Notes: generated by a model from the sequence alone, not told the origin. Positions 17,983 through 29,002 are shown, counted from the stretch's first letter. The stretch: DNA of 64,000 bases from Paenibacillus tianmuensis (GCF_900100345.1 NZ_FMTT01000005.1:143145-207144); one strand, 5' to 3'. Made by a program: numbers and translations.

Positions 17983-18009
17983 AACAACCCTCGCGGTTGT
18001 TATTTTTTT
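17983..18009 (+). terminator. Terminator after rpoZ
   Basis: AACAACC pairs with GGTTGTT around CTCGC, followed by ATTTTTTT. Confidence 0.9.
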
Positions 18010-18055
18010 CGCAAGGATACGATTTATTGCCCGTAAGGGAAAGGAGCGAAGCCCC

Positions 18056-19261
18056 ATGTTGAACGGAAAAACAGTCTTGCTCGGGGTCAGCGGCGGCATT
18101 GCCGCTTACAAAGCGGCGGCGGTGTGCAGCAAGCTGGCGCAGGCGGGAGCCGACGTGCGGGTGATCATGACGGAATCGGCGACCCAATTTGTGGCGCCGC
18201 TAACGTTCCAAACGTTGTCGAGACACGACGTCATCTTCGATACGTTCGACGAAAAGGACGCTTCCGTCGTATCGCATATCAATCTGGCCGACAGGGCGGA
18301 CGTCGTCGTGATCGCCCCGGCCACCGCCAACGTTATCGGCAAAATCGCGCTGGGCCTTGCCGACGATATGCTCAGCACGACGCTATTGGCCACCACGGCG
18401 CCGATTCTCGTAGCTCCCGCCATGAATGTACATATGTACGCGCATCCTGCGGTGCAGGTGAATATGCAGAAGCTTGCGGAACGCGGCGTCCGGTTCATTG
18501 AGCCGGGTACGGGTCAGCTGGCTTGCGGCTACGTGGGCAAAGGCCGCTTGGCGGAGCCGGAAGAGATCGTGGCTGCGATCGAACGTTTTTTCCAAGAGAA
18601 GCGGCTGCTTGAAGGCAAGCATGTTCTGATTACGGCTGGCGCGACAATGGAACGGATCGATCCCGTCCGGTACTTGACCAACGATTCTTCGGGCAAAATG
18701 GGGTATGCGATCGCTGAGGAAGCGCAGCGGATGGGGGCGAACGTGACGCTCGTCACGGGCAAAGTTTCAATTGCTGCGCCCGCCGGCGTGACTGTGGTTA
18801 AAGTCGAATCCGCACTGGAGATGATGGAAGCGGTCCTTTCCCGGCTGCCCAAGCAGGATGTAATTATCAAGGCGGCGGCTGTGGCCGATTACCGGCCCGT
18901 CGAGCAGGCGGAGCACAAAATCAAGAAAAACGAAGACGAAATGATGATGCGGCTGGTAAAAAATCCGGATATCGCGCAAGCGGTCGGCGAACGGAAGAAG
19001 CCGTCGCAGCTTCTCATCGGTTTTGCGGCCGAAACGCAGCATTTGGAGACGTTTGCACAGGAAAAGCTGAAGAAGAAGCACTGCGATCTGCTGGTAGCCA
19101 ACGACGTGACGATGGAAGGGGCAGGCTTCGGCACGGATACGAACGTCGTACGGATTTATGATTCCGCGGGGCTGGTTGAAGCGCTGCCTCTGATGTCGAA
19201 AGGACAAGTGGCGGCCAGATTGCTCACGCTAGTTGCGGATCGTCTCGGAAAGGGGAGATGA
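18056..19261 (+). CDS. coaBC: Bifunctional phosphopantothenoylcysteine decarboxylase / phosphopantothenate--cysteine ligase
   Basis: CoaBC performs two steps of coenzyme A synthesis. The flavin-dependent N-terminal half shows GVSGGIAAYKAA, the PASANT-like APATANVIGK and the APAMNVHMY catalytic region. The ligase half begins near residue 188 with LITAGATMERIDPVRYLTNDSSGKMG and contains KAAAVADYRP. Length 401 is typical. GGAAAGGAG precedes the ATG. Confidence 0.95.
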   Translation: MLNGKTVLLGVSGGIAAYKAAAVCSKLAQAGADVRVIMTESATQFVAPLTFQTLSRHDVIFDTFDEKDASVVSHINLADRADVVVIAPATANVIGKIALGLADDMLSTTLLATTAPILVAPAMNVHMYAHPAVQVNMQKLAERGVRFIEPGTGQLACGYVGKGRLAEPEEIVAAIERFFQEKRLLEGKHVLITAGATMERIDPVRYLTNDSSGKMGYAIAEEAQRMGANVTLVTGKVSIAAPAGVTVVKVESALEMMEAVLSRLPKQDVIIKAAAVADYRPVEQAEHKIKKNEDEMMMRLVKNPDIAQAVGERKKPSQLLIGFAAETQHLETFAQEKLKKKHCDLLVANDVTMEGAGFGTDTNVVRIYDSAGLVEALPLMSKGQVAARLLTLVADRLGKGR

Positions 19262-19268
19262 CCGACGA

Positions 19269-21773
19269 ATGTACGCCAAAGTCATTGTGGATGTCCCGGC
19301 CCGACCTACGAACCGGGCATTTGATTATATTGTGCCGGAAACGATGCGGGACTACATCACCGTGGGGAGCCGCGTAGGCGTTCCCTTCGGTCCGCGCACC
19401 GTACAAGGGTTTGTCGTGGAGCTTCACGACGGAACGGACCTCGACCCGGAGAAGCTGAAGCCGATCCACCAAACGTTGGACGTCACTCCTCCGCTAACCC
19501 CCGAGCTGGTGAAGCTGGGCCGCTGGATCAGCCGCACGTACCTTTGCCACGAAATGATTGCGCTGCAAGCGATGATCCCCGGCGCGCTGAAGGCCAAATA
19601 CGAACGGCATGTGAAGGCGGCCGACGACCAAGAGACCAAAGAAAAGCAGCCGGAGCTGCTGCCTCTGCTCCTCCCCGAGCAGGAAGAAATCCTCGCTTAT
19701 GTCCGCAAGCACGAATCGGTCGAGCTGGAATCGCTGCTGCAAACCTTCCCGGAACAAGGCGCACTGATCAAGCAGCTGATGGAAGACGGCCGGCTGACGG
19801 AAATTCAAATGGTCAAAGACCGGATGTCCACGAAAAAAGCGCTTTATGTGTTTCCGCCGAACGATCCCGACCAACTGGAAGCGTGGCAAGCCGAGCTGCC
19901 GGCCCGTGCGGCCAAGCAAAAGCAGGTGCTCGCTTTTCTGCAGGAGTATCCCGAGCCGATCAAGCTGACGGAGCTGCTGACGAAGCTGCAAATCACCGCC
20001 GCGGCGGTCAAGGGGCTCGCCGAACGAGGCTGGCTTCGGCTGGAGGAGACCGAAGTGCAGCGCGATCCTTATGCGTCGCGCACCTTCAAGCCGACCACGC
20101 CGCTTCCGCTGACGCCCGAGCAGCAAGCGGTGTTCGAACGGATCAGAGAGGCGGTGCAAGGACGGACGCCGCGCGTCTTTTTGCTGCACGGAGTGACCGG
20201 CAGCGGCAAGACGGAGGTGTATCTCCAGTCGATCCAATCCTGCTTGGATCAAGGCCGCGAAGCGATCGTGCTCGTCCCGGAAATTTCGCTTACGCCTCAG
20301 ATGGTCGAGCGGTTCAAAGGAAGGTTCGGCAACCGGGTCGCCGTGCTGCACAGCCGTCTCTCTAACGGCGAACGCTATGACGAATGGCGCAAAATCGTGC
20401 GCCGGGAAATCAGCGTCGTGATCGGCGCGCGCTCGGCGATTTTCGCGCCTTTTACGAATATCGGACTCATGATTATCGACGAAGAACACGAATCGACCTA
20501 TAAGCAAGAAGAAAGTCCGAAATATCATACCCGCGACGTGGCGATCGCCCGGGCGGGCGAACACGGGGCCTCGGTCGTGCTGGGCTCCGCTACCCCATCG
20601 CTGGAAAGCATGTACCGGACCTCCGTTGAAGCCGCCGCATCGGCAACCCCGGATCGGCCGGCATTCGAATTGCTTTCCATGCCTTCGCGCGTCGAGGGAA
20701 GGCCGCTGCCGCCGGTGAACATCATCGATATGCGTGAGGAACTGAAAAGCGGCAACCGGTCGATGTTCAGCCGCGCCTTGTATAAAGCGATCGAAGATCG
20801 GTTACACAAGAAGGAACAGGTCGTCCTGCTGCTGAACCGGCGCGGGTACGCCACGTTCGTCATGTGCCGCACCTGCGGCTATGTTGCGGATTGTCCGCAT
20901 TGCGATATCTCGCTGACCTACCATCAAAGCTCCAAGGCGATCCGCTGTCATTACTGCGGCTACGCGGAGCGTGAATTGGCCGTCTGCCCGGACTGCGGCA
21001 GCGAGCATATCCGCCATTTCGGCACGGGAACGCAGCGGGTCGAGGAGGAGCTCGGCAAGCTGTTTCCCGGCATTCGCGTCATTCGCATGGATGTGGACAC
21101 GACGACGGAGAAGGGCTCGCACGAAAAATGGCTCGGGATGTTCCGGAATCGTCAGGCTGATGTGCTGCTCGGCACGCAGATGGTCGCCAAGGGGCTTGAT
21201 TTCCCCTATGTGACGCTCGTCGGCGCGCTCGCTGCCGATTCCGTTCTGAACCTGCCCGATTTTCGCGCGGCCGAACGGTCATTCCAACTGCTGACGCAGG
21301 TGGCGGGACGCGCCGGACGGCACGAACTGCCCGGCGAGGTGTTCGTGCAAACGTACACGCCGGAGCATTACAGCATTATGAGCGCGAGCAAGCATGATTA
21401 TATGGGCTTTATGCGCAAGGAGATGCTGATACGCAAGCTGCATAATTACCCGCCGTTTCACCGGCTCGTCTTGATGACGCTGTCGCACGAGCAGGTGCAG
21501 CTGCTGCTGCGCGCGGGCGAAATGCTGGCTTCCCGTCTGAAGGAGCTGGCGCAGACGATGCAAGCGGACGGAACCGAGCTGGAGGTGTTGGGGCCCGTCG
21601 CTTCGCCGATTTCAAGGATTAAAGATAGATATCGGTTTCAATGCATGATAAAATATCGGGGGGAGACGGACATTTCCGCCTTGGTCCAGAAAGCGGCCGC
21701 CGTGCTTGACGATACCGTCAAGCAGCACAAGCTGACGGTGGCGATCGACGTCGATCCCCAAGTGTTAATGTAA
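19269..21773 (+). CDS. priA: Primosomal protein N' (replication restart helicase PriA)
   Basis: PriA reloads the replisome at stalled forks. The 834 residues show the N-terminal DNA-binding part (VPARPTNRAFDYIVPE), Walker A in GVTGSGKTEVYLQ, Walker B DEEHESTYKQEE, four paired-cysteine zinc motifs (CRTCGY, CPHC, CHYCGY, CPDCGS) and motif VI QVAGRAGR. ATG 19269, eight bases after the coaBC stop, has GGGGAG upstream; the in-frame extension back into coaBC is not used. Confidence 0.95.
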   Translation: MYAKVIVDVPARPTNRAFDYIVPETMRDYITVGSRVGVPFGPRTVQGFVVELHDGTDLDPEKLKPIHQTLDVTPPLTPELVKLGRWISRTYLCHEMIALQAMIPGALKAKYERHVKAADDQETKEKQPELLPLLLPEQEEILAYVRKHESVELESLLQTFPEQGALIKQLMEDGRLTEIQMVKDRMSTKKALYVFPPNDPDQLEAWQAELPARAAKQKQVLAFLQEYPEPIKLTELLTKLQITAAAVKGLAERGWLRLEETEVQRDPYASRTFKPTTPLPLTPEQQAVFERIREAVQGRTPRVFLLHGVTGSGKTEVYLQSIQSCLDQGREAIVLVPEISLTPQMVERFKGRFGNRVAVLHSRLSNGERYDEWRKIVRREISVVIGARSAIFAPFTNIGLMIIDEEHESTYKQEESPKYHTRDVAIARAGEHGASVVLGSATPSLESMYRTSVEAAASATPDRPAFELLSMPSRVEGRPLPPVNIIDMREELKSGNRSMFSRALYKAIEDRLHKKEQVVLLLNRRGYATFVMCRTCGYVADCPHCDISLTYHQSSKAIRCHYCGYAERELAVCPDCGSEHIRHFGTGTQRVEEELGKLFPGIRVIRMDVDTTTEKGSHEKWLGMFRNRQADVLLGTQMVAKGLDFPYVTLVGALAADSVLNLPDFRAAERSFQLLTQVAGRAGRHELPGEVFVQTYTPEHYSIMSASKHDYMGFMRKEMLIRKLHNYPPFHRLVLMTLSHEQVQLLLRAGEMLASRLKELAQTMQADGTELEVLGPVASPISRIKDRYRFQCMIKYRGETDISALVQKAAAVLDDTVKQHKLTVAIDVDPQVLM

Positions 21774-21876
21774 CGAAGCTGTCAACCGGTCCATGCGGCC
21801 GGAATATACATAATGTGTCAGGCGGCTGCAGAAGAGCCGATTCATTCTCTTGAAATGAAAAGGAAGGTGCTTTTAC

Positions 21877-22359
21877 ATGGCAATCAAAATCATCGTGAAG
21901 GACCCGGACCCGGTGCTGCGCGAAAAATGCAAGCCCGTTCCTAAAATTACGCCGAACATTCATAAGCTGCTGAATGACATGGCGGATACGATGTATGATG
22001 CGGAGGGCGTAGGATTGGCCGCGCCGCAGATCGGCATTCTTAAGCGGGTCATCGTCATGGACGTCGGCGACGAGCACGGCTTGATCGAGCTGATCAATCC
22101 AGAGATCATCGAGCGGGAAGGGGAGCAGTTCGGACCGGAGGGCTGCTTAAGCATTCCCGGATTTACGGGCGATGTAAAGCGGGCTGCCCGTGCGAAGGTG
22201 AAAGGTCTGAACCGCAACGGCGAGGAGATCGTCATCGAAGGGACCGAACTGCTGGCCCGCTGCATTCAGCATGAGGTGGATCATTTAAACGGGGTGCTGT
22301 ATACGGACTTGGCGGAAAAAATGTATCGCAGCGAGCAACAGGATCGTGATGACGCATGA
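21877..22359 (+). CDS. def: Peptide deformylase
   Basis: Def removes the formyl group from nascent N-terminal methionine. The three metal motifs are intact: [18 protein letters not shown] with the ligand cysteine, and HEVDHLNG. The 160-residue length fits type I. The ATG has AAGGAAGGTG upstream. It overlaps fmt by four bases, linking deformylation to formylation. Confidence 0.95.
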   Translation: MAIKIIVKDPDPVLREKCKPVPKITPNIHKLLNDMADTMYDAEGVGLAAPQIGILKRVIVMDVGDEHGLIELINPEIIEREGEQFGPEGCLSIPGFTGDVKRAARAKVKGLNRNGEEIVIEGTELLARCIQHEVDHLNGVLYTDLAEKMYRSEQQDRDDA

Positions 22360-23303
22360 GAGTGATTTTTATGGGCACGCCGGATTTCGCCGTGCCGTCT
22401 CTGCAGACGCTGCTGGACGATAAGAAGCTGGAAGTCGTCGCTGTCGTCACACAGCCGGATCGTCCGGTCGGGCGCAAACGCGTACTGACGCCGACCCCCG
22501 TCAAGGTCGAGGCGGAGAAGCACGGCCTGTCCGTGCTTCAGCCGGAACGGCTGCGCCGCCCGGAGTCCGTCGAGGCGATCCGCGCTCTGCAGCCGGATCT
22601 GATTGTGACGGCGGCCTTCGGACAGATTTTGCCGAAATCGGTACTCGAACTGCCGAAGCTGGGCTGTATTAATATTCACGCGTCGCTGCTTCCCAAATAC
22701 CGCGGTGGGGCGCCGATCCATTACGCCGTGATGAACGGCGACGCCGTTACCGGCGTCACGATCATGTACATGGCGGAAGGTTTGGATACCGGTGACATGA
22801 TCAGCAAGATCGAGGTGCCGATCGAGGACAGCGATACGACCGGCACGATGTTCGATGAGCTGGGCTTGGCCGGAGCGAAGCTGCTGGAGGAGACGCTGCC
22901 GGATTTGCTGGCGGGCTGCGTGCAGCCGGTGCCGCAGAACGATGCGGAGGCGGTATATTCGCCGAACATCACCCGCGAGCTGGAGCGGATCGATTGGATA
23001 AAGCCGGCGATGCAGCTGTGGAATCTGGTGCGGGGGCTGCATCCCCGGCCGGGAGCTTATACGCTGTGGAACGGCGAAGTATTGAAAATATGGACGTGCG
23101 CCAAGCCCGCCGAGTCGGATCGGGCACCTGACGGCGTACAGCCGGGCACCGTGCTGGAAGCGGGAGAACGGGGAATCGCCGTGGCTGCCGGACAAGGCGT
23201 GCTGCGGATCACGGAGCTGCAGCCGGCTGGCAAGAAGGCCATGGACGCCGCCGCGTTCGCGCGAAGCGGACAGCTGGCGCCGGGCACTGTGCTTGGGACA
23301 TAG
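22356..23303 (+). CDS. fmt: Methionyl-tRNA formyltransferase
   Basis: Fmt formylates initiator Met-tRNA. The 315 residues contain [12 protein letters not shown], the RPVGRK loop, the catalytic [18 protein letters not shown] motif with Asn and His, and the downstream D in GLDTGDM. The C-terminal tRNA-binding domain is present. The ATGA overlap with def fixes the start. Confidence 0.95.
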   Translation: MRVIFMGTPDFAVPSLQTLLDDKKLEVVAVVTQPDRPVGRKRVLTPTPVKVEAEKHGLSVLQPERLRRPESVEAIRALQPDLIVTAAFGQILPKSVLELPKLGCINIHASLLPKYRGGAPIHYAVMNGDAVTGVTIMYMAEGLDTGDMISKIEVPIEDSDTTGTMFDELGLAGAKLLEETLPDLLAGCVQPVPQNDAEAVYSPNITRELERIDWIKPAMQLWNLVRGLHPRPGAYTLWNGEVLKIWTCAKPAESDRAPDGVQPGTVLEAGERGIAVAAGQGVLRITELQPAGKKAMDAAAFARSGQLAPGTVLGT

Positions 23304-23357
23304 TCGGGCGCTTGAGCTATGAGATGCTGTGAGCTATAGAAGAAAAGCGGAGGAATT

Positions 23358-24842
23358 ATGAGCGAAACGAATCAACCGTCCTCCGGACGGACCAAGCAGG
23401 CGGGAGCGGCAGGAGGCAAACGTACCAGCGGCGCGGCTTCGGGTGGAGCTCGTGGGAGCCGTCAGGGGAATGTTCCCCGGGCAAGCAAAGGCCCGACTCA
23501 AGGCTCGGCCAGGGAAGCGGCCCTTGACGTACTGGTGCGGATCGAGCAGGACCTTTCGTACAGCAATTTGCTGCTCAACCAGACGCTGCAAAAGTACAAG
23601 CTGGACAAGCCGGACGCGGGGCTCACGACCGAAATCGTATACGGAACGGTGCAGCGGCTCGGCACGATCGACTTTTTTCTGGAGCGGTTCGTCAGCAAAG
23701 GGCTGGCGAAGCTGCAGCCGTGGGTTCGCAACCTGCTGCGGCTGAGCTTTTACCAGCTGCACTATTTGGACCGGATTCCGGACCATGCGGTCGTCAACGA
23801 AGCAGTCAATATCGCGAAGCGGCGGGGCCATCAAGGCATCTCCGGCATGGTTAACGGCGTGCTGCGCAGCGTGCTCCGCAGCAAAAGCGAGCTCGTCCTG
23901 CCCGCCGGGCTACCGGCCGAGCGGCGCATCGCGCTTGCGCAGTCGCACCCGGAGTGGCTGGTGCGGCGCTGGGTTCGCGAGTTCGGCGAGCAGACGGCCG
24001 AACGGCTCTGCGAGGCCAACAACACGCCGCCGCGCGTGAGCCTTCGCGCGAATGCGCTGAAGCTCGGCCCGGGCGAGCTGGCCGAGCGGCTGCGGCAAGG
24101 AGGGCTCGAAGCGGAGCCCTCCGCCGTTGCGCCCGCCGGCGTGATCGTGCGCGGCGGCGGCAACATGGCCCTCGCGCCGGACTATGCGGCGGGCCTGTAT
24201 TCGGTTCAGGACGAGAGCTCCATGCTCGTCGCGGAATGGGTGGACCCGCAGCCGGGCGAGCGGGTGCTGGACTGCTGCGCCGCGCCCGGCGGCAAGACGA
24301 CGCACCTTGCGGAGAAGATGGGCGACCGCGGCGAAATCGTCGCTTGCGACGTGCACGAGCATAAGCGGAAGCTCATCGAGGAGCAGGCGGAGCGCCTCGC
24401 GCTGCGTTCGATTCGGACGCTGACGGCCGATGTGCGCCGGTTGGCGGAGCATTTTGCCCCGGAAAGCTTCGACCGCATCCTGCTCGACGCCCCCTGCTCG
24501 GGGCTTGGCGTCATCCGGCGGAAGCCGGATATGAAGTGGAGCAAGAGCGAAGCGGACCTGACGGAGATCTGCGATATTCAGCGGGAGCTGCTGGAAGCGG
24601 TACAACCGCTGTTGAAGCCGGGCGGCGTGCTGGTATACAGCACGTGCACGGTGGAGAAAGCCGAGAACGAAGACATGATCCGCGAATTTTTGGAGCGTCA
24701 TCTTTCGTTTGCGCCGGATCTGCCCGAAGTGTCGGGGACGCTCAAGGACCGGTTGGACGAGGAGCTCGCTGCGGTGCGGATCATGCCGTACGATTACGGC
24801 TCGGACGGATTTTTTATCGCCCGGCTGCGCAAGCGAGCATAG
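23358..24842 (+). CDS. rsmB: 16S rRNA (cytosine(967)-C5)-methyltransferase
   Basis: RsmB is a SAM-dependent m5C methyltransferase. The N-terminal NusB-like domain (~residues 50-190) is followed by the catalytic domain with CCAAPGGKTTHLAEKMG, LDAPCSGLG (the release cysteine) and the VYSTCTVEKAENE motif. The first ~45 residues are a low-complexity Gly/Ser/Arg stretch not needed by the family. AGCGGAGG supports ATG 23358. Confidence 0.93.
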   Translation: MSETNQPSSGRTKQAGAAGGKRTSGAASGGARGSRQGNVPRASKGPTQGSAREAALDVLVRIEQDLSYSNLLLNQTLQKYKLDKPDAGLTTEIVYGTVQRLGTIDFFLERFVSKGLAKLQPWVRNLLRLSFYQLHYLDRIPDHAVVNEAVNIAKRRGHQGISGMVNGVLRSVLRSKSELVLPAGLPAERRIALAQSHPEWLVRRWVREFGEQTAERLCEANNTPPRVSLRANALKLGPGELAERLRQGGLEAEPSAVAPAGVIVRGGGNMALAPDYAAGLYSVQDESSMLVAEWVDPQPGERVLDCCAAPGGKTTHLAEKMGDRGEIVACDVHEHKRKLIEEQAERLALRSIRTLTADVRRLAEHFAPESFDRILLDAPCSGLGVIRRKPDMKWSKSEADLTEICDIQRELLEAVQPLLKPGGVLVYSTCTVEKAENEDMIREFLERHLSFAPDLPEVSGTLKDRLDEELAAVRIMPYDYGSDGFFIARLRKRA

Positions 24843-24934
24843 AACCGCAAAATGTGGTAAAATAAAACGTGGCTTTTCGGCGGAATGTCCCCCGTAAGGG
24901 CTTCACTATAGACTAAACAGGTTGTGATGCATAC

Positions 24935-26020
24935 ATGAATGAAATAGAAAGCAGATGGCAGCCGAAAAACGAAAAGCCGTATGTCTACGACTTTACTCTG
25001 GAGGATTGGCAGCAATGGGTCAAGGACAACGGTGAGGCGGGCTTTCGAGCCGGCCAAATTTTCGATTGGCTGTATGTGAAAAGAGTTTCAAGCATCGACG
25101 AGATGACGAATCTGCCGAAAACGCTCCGGGACCGGCTTAAGGAGCAGTTTGACTTCGTCACGCTCACGGAAGTGGCGCATTACCGTTCGAAGGACGGGAC
25201 CGTCAAGTTTTTGTTCGAGCTTAGCGATGAGAATGCCATCGAAACGGTGATCATGAAGCACAGCTACGGCAACAGCATCTGTGTAACGACGCAGGTCGGC
25301 TGCCGGGTCGGCTGTACGTTCTGTGCCTCGACGCTTGGCGGATTGAAGCGGAATTTGACGTCCGGCGAGATCATTGCCCAGGTGGTCAAGGCGCAGCAGC
25401 TTTTGGACGAAACGCAGGAGCGGGTCAGCAGCATCGTCATCATGGGAATCGGCGAGCCGTTCGAGAATTACGACGCGGTGATGAAGTTTCTCAAGGTGAT
25501 GATTCATCCGAAGGGGCTGAATATCGGCCAGCGGCACATTACGGTGTCGACGAGCGGCATCGTTCCGAACATTTACCGGTTTGCCGACGAAGATACGCAG
25601 ATCAATCTGGCGATTTCGATTCATGCGCCGAACGATACGCTGCGTTCCAAGCTGATGCCGGTCAACCGCCGGTACCCGTTTGCCGAGCTGATCGAAGCCT
25701 GTCAATATTACGTCGCAAAAACCGGACGGCGTATTACGTTCGAATACGCACTGATGGGCGGCGTGAACGATCAGGCCGAGCACGCGGAGGAGCTGGCAAA
25801 AGTATTAAAAGCATTTCCGATGGCGCACGTGAACTTGATTCCGGTCAATTTCGTTTCCGAGCGCGACTTTGTGCGTACGCCCCGGAATGATATCTTCACG
25901 TTCCAACGCATTCTGGAACGAAACAAAATCAACGCCACCATACGCCGGGAGCAGGGCAGTGATATCGCGGCCGCCTGCGGGCAGCTGCGGGCGAAGCATA
26001 TGGAGTCGGGTGCGAGGTGA
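24935..26020 (+). CDS. rlmN: Dual-specificity RNA methyltransferase RlmN
   Basis: RlmN is a radical-SAM enzyme methylating C2 of A2503 in 23S rRNA and A37 of some tRNAs. The radical-SAM cysteine triplet is CRVGCTFC, followed by the [10 protein letters not shown] motif and the catalytic cysteine near the C-terminus (AACGQL). Length 361 is typical. Its end overlaps the reading frame of the phosphatase gene. Confidence 0.95.
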   Translation: MNEIESRWQPKNEKPYVYDFTLEDWQQWVKDNGEAGFRAGQIFDWLYVKRVSSIDEMTNLPKTLRDRLKEQFDFVTLTEVAHYRSKDGTVKFLFELSDENAIETVIMKHSYGNSICVTTQVGCRVGCTFCASTLGGLKRNLTSGEIIAQVVKAQQLLDETQERVSSIVIMGIGEPFENYDAVMKFLKVMIHPKGLNIGQRHITVSTSGIVPNIYRFADEDTQINLAISIHAPNDTLRSKLMPVNRRYPFAELIEACQYYVAKTGRRITFEYALMGGVNDQAEHAEELAKVLKAFPMAHVNLIPVNFVSERDFVRTPRNDIFTFQRILERNKINATIRREQGSDIAAACGQLRAKHMESGAR

Positions 26021-26028
26021 AGCAAGCG

Positions 26029-26799
26029 ATGCTGAGATTGGCTTATCAATCCGATATCGGCCGGGTGCGTGCGGTCAACGAGGACCGCGCAGCCGTTCAA
26101 GAGGGCTTGAACGGCTGGACCCTCGCCATTGTCGCAGACGGCATGGGAGGCCATCAGGCCGGAGATATCGCAAGTCAGATGGCGGTGGAGCTTATCCCGC
26201 TGCAGGTGAAGTCCTTGGACCCGAACCGGTCGTCCGAGGAGAGGCAGCATAAGTTGAAGGAAGCGGTCGAAGCCGCCAACGATAACATTTTCGAATTTGC
26301 GTCCGGACGCGAAAATTACCACGGGATGGGGACGACCGTCGTTGCCGTGCTGGCGAACGACGATCGGGCCGTTATCGCGCATATCGGCGACAGCCGCGTA
26401 TACCGGATTCACGACGGGCAGATCGAGCAGCTAACGGAGGATCATTCGCTTGTCAACGAGCTAGTCAAAAGCGGCCAGATCACCCGCGAGGAAGCGAGCC
26501 ACCATCCGCGGCGCAACGTCTTGACGCGGGCGCTCGGAACCGAGCCGACGATCGAGGTGGACGTGCAGGAAATCGGTTGGGGCACCGGAGACTTGCTGCT
26601 GCTGTGCAGCGACGGACTAAGCAGCCTGGTTGAACCGGGCCAAATGCTCCAAACCGTGAAGGAGACGGACGGCTTGGAGCACAAGGTAGACCGCTTGGTC
26701 CAGGCTGCGCTGGATGCCGGGGGCGACGACAACGTAACGGTGCTGCTGATCGAGAACGGGCCGGGTTCGGCGGTACATGACGACGGGGAAGCGGGGTGA
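26029..26799 (+). CDS. prpC: PP2C-type serine/threonine phosphatase (Stp/PrpC)
   Basis: This metal-dependent PPM phosphatase reverses the action of the adjacent PASTA kinase. Metal-site motifs are visible: SDIGRVRAVNEDR, IVADGMGGHQAGD, IGDSRVYRI, LCSDGLSSLV and GGDDNVTVLL. GAGGTGA at 26014-26020 places the start at ATG 26029; a GTG at 26017 overlapping the rlmN stop is the alternative. About 256 residues, no membrane segment. Confidence 0.93.
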   Translation: MLRLAYQSDIGRVRAVNEDRAAVQEGLNGWTLAIVADGMGGHQAGDIASQMAVELIPLQVKSLDPNRSSEERQHKLKEAVEAANDNIFEFASGRENYHGMGTTVVAVLANDDRAVIAHIGDSRVYRIHDGQIEQLTEDHSLVNELVKSGQITREEASHHPRRNVLTRALGTEPTIEVDVQEIGWGTGDLLLLCSDGLSSLVEPGQMLQTVKETDGLEHKVDRLVQAALDAGGDDNVTVLLIENGPGSAVHDDGEAG

Positions 26800-26806
26800 G
26801 GAAGGA

Positions 26807-29002
26807 ATGATCGGTAAGCAGCTAGGAGGACGCTACGAGATTTTGGGACGCGTCGGCGGCGGCGGAATGGCCATCGTATACAAAGGACTCGATATTTTAT
26901 TGCATCGGCATGTCGCCGTGAAGGTGCTGCGCCAGCAGTACGTGCACGATGAAGAATTCATTCAGCGTTTTCGCCGCGAAGCGCAAGCCGCCGCCTCCTT
27001 GTCGCATCCGAACGTGGTCAGCATATACGACGTCGGCCAAGAGGAAGACATCCATTACATCGTGATGGAGTATATCGAGGGAACGAACTTGAACGAGCAG
27101 ATTAAGGAAAAAGCTCCGCTGCAGGTGGAGGAAGCCGTTCATATTGCGAGCCAGATTTGCGACGCCCTCGATCATGCGCATCATAATCAGATCATTCATC
27201 GGGATATTAAGCCTCACAATATTTTGATCGGCAAAAACGGCCGCGTCAAAGTGACCGACTTCGGGATCGCCCGCGCCGTCACTTCTTCCACGATTACGCA
27301 GACCGGCTCCGTCGTCGGCTCGGTTCATTATTTTTCACCCGAGCATGCCAAAGGGACGCCGACCGGCGAGCAATCGGACTTGTATTCTCTCGGGATTGTC
27401 ATGTACCAGATGCTGACAGGCCGGCTGCCGTTTCTCGGCGAAAGTCCGATCAGCGTAGCATTGAAGCATTTGCAGGAGGATGTCGAGGAGCCCCGCAAGG
27501 TGAATCCGCTCATCCCGCAAAGCGTGGAAAACATCATTCTGCGAGCGATGCGCAAAAGCACGTCCGAGCGGTATCGTTCGGCCAAAGACGTGCTGAGCGA
27601 CCTTGAGTCGTGCCTGCTGCCGCACCGCCGCAACGAGCCGAAAGTCAACTTTTTGGACGACGATGAGCTGGATGAGGAAAAGACGCGGGTCATGCCTGCG
27701 CTGCGGCCGGGACAATACGCCGTTGTGGAGGATGACGACGATGCGCCCCGTGCGAAGGAGACGGCGCCGCTCGAGAAGCAGAAAAAGGGCTGGGTCAAGC
27801 CGTTGGTCTGGTTCGTGGTGCTTATGGCGCTTGTTGGTGGGATGTGGTATGCGGTCCAGTACGTGCAGGAGAAATTGTCGGTGCAGCGGGTCGATATCCC
27901 GAATGTGGTGGATAAGCCGCTTGCTGAAGCTAAGAAAATATTAGAAGACAGCAAGCTTCAAGTGGAAGCGGATTATCAGAATGATGATGTAAAGCCGAAA
28001 GATATTGTCATCCAGCAAAGCCAGGCGAATAATCAGGTTATCGTGGGCACGACGATCAAGCTGACTGTCAGCGCAGGGCCTACAAGCAAAAAAATTCCGG
28101 ATGTTACAAACCTAAAGCTGGCGGATGCCAAAACGAAGCTGATCTCCTCCGGCTTCGATTCGAAAAATATCTCCATCGTTCAAAAGTTTCTGGAAGCCGA
28201 GCCAGAAACGGTGACGTCTCAGAAGCCTACGCCCAATGAGGAGTACACGATTCCGGGCGATGTCAAGGTCGAGCTGACCGTTAGCAAAGGCCGGGAAACG
28301 TTCAAGATGCCGAACCTGATCGGCAAGACGGAAAACGAAGCGAAAACGCTCCTTAGCGTCAACAATCTGAAGCTTTCCAAGGACGGGACTGTCCGCCAGC
28401 CGAGCTACAAGCAAAGCAAGGGCCGTGTAACGAAGCAATTTCCGTTCGAGCCAGACGACGATGTGATGCCGGGTACGGAAATTACGCTGACCGTCAGCTC
28501 CGGTCTTCCGCCGGAAGCGGGACAGATGACCGTGCCCGTGCAGATTAAGCCATCCAAGGAAGGGCAGGCAGGTACGGCCAAAGTCATCCTGAGCGATGCG
28601 GCGGTCGAAAACTCGGAATACCAGAAGCTTACGAACGTGACCAAGACGGAAACGCTTGAGGTGAAGCTGGTCGTTTCGCCGGACAAAGATGCGACGATCC
28701 AGATTCGCGGGGATAACATTCAGAACGATTCGATAACAATCACCTATAAGAATTATCAGGATCAAAAAAGCGGCAACAATCAGTCGAACGGGGCCGGTAC
28801 GCCACCTAATGCGGATACTGGGACGAACGGCGGCGGGAAGACCGAACAGCCAGCGACTCCGGCTTCCGGCACGGGCGGCGCGAGCGGCAAGCCGGCGAAA
28901 CAGGGAAGCGGCGGAACGACGCCACCGCCGACCGGACAGAACGGAGACGCAGCGACGGCTCCGGCCGGGAATACGACAGGTACAGGAGGCAAGAATCCAT
29001 AA
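26807..29002 (+). CDS. prkC: Membrane Ser/Thr kinase with PASTA domains (PrkC/Stk1)
   Basis: This is a eukaryotic-type kinase sensing muropeptides or lipid II and controlling growth, spore germination and cell-wall metabolism. Kinase motifs: GGGGMAIVYKG, the VAVKVL lysine, HRDIKPHNILI and DFGIAR, within residues 1-270. One transmembrane helix lies near 335 (VWFVVLMALVGGMWYAV), followed by three PASTA repeats with their GTTIKLTVS-like ends. The C-terminus is an unusual ~90-residue Gly/Thr/Pro-rich tail. ATG 26807 gives the family N-terminus, seven bases after prpC. Confidence 0.94.
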   Translation: MIGKQLGGRYEILGRVGGGGMAIVYKGLDILLHRHVAVKVLRQQYVHDEEFIQRFRREAQAAASLSHPNVVSIYDVGQEEDIHYIVMEYIEGTNLNEQIKEKAPLQVEEAVHIASQICDALDHAHHNQIIHRDIKPHNILIGKNGRVKVTDFGIARAVTSSTITQTGSVVGSVHYFSPEHAKGTPTGEQSDLYSLGIVMYQMLTGRLPFLGESPISVALKHLQEDVEEPRKVNPLIPQSVENIILRAMRKSTSERYRSAKDVLSDLESCLLPHRRNEPKVNFLDDDELDEEKTRVMPALRPGQYAVVEDDDDAPRAKETAPLEKQKKGWVKPLVWFVVLMALVGGMWYAVQYVQEKLSVQRVDIPNVVDKPLAEAKKILEDSKLQVEADYQNDDVKPKDIVIQQSQANNQVIVGTTIKLTVSAGPTSKKIPDVTNLKLADAKTKLISSGFDSKNISIVQKFLEAEPETVTSQKPTPNEEYTIPGDVKVELTVSKGRETFKMPNLIGKTENEAKTLLSVNNLKLSKDGTVRQPSYKQSKGRVTKQFPFEPDDDVMPGTEITLTVSSGLPPEAGQMTVPVQIKPSKEGQAGTAKVILSDAAVENSEYQKLTNVTKTETLEVKLVVSPDKDATIQIRGDNIQNDSITITYKNYQDQKSGNNQSNGAGTPPNADTGTNGGGKTEQPATPASGTGGASGKPAKQGSGGTTPPPTGQNGDAATAPAGNTTGTGGKNP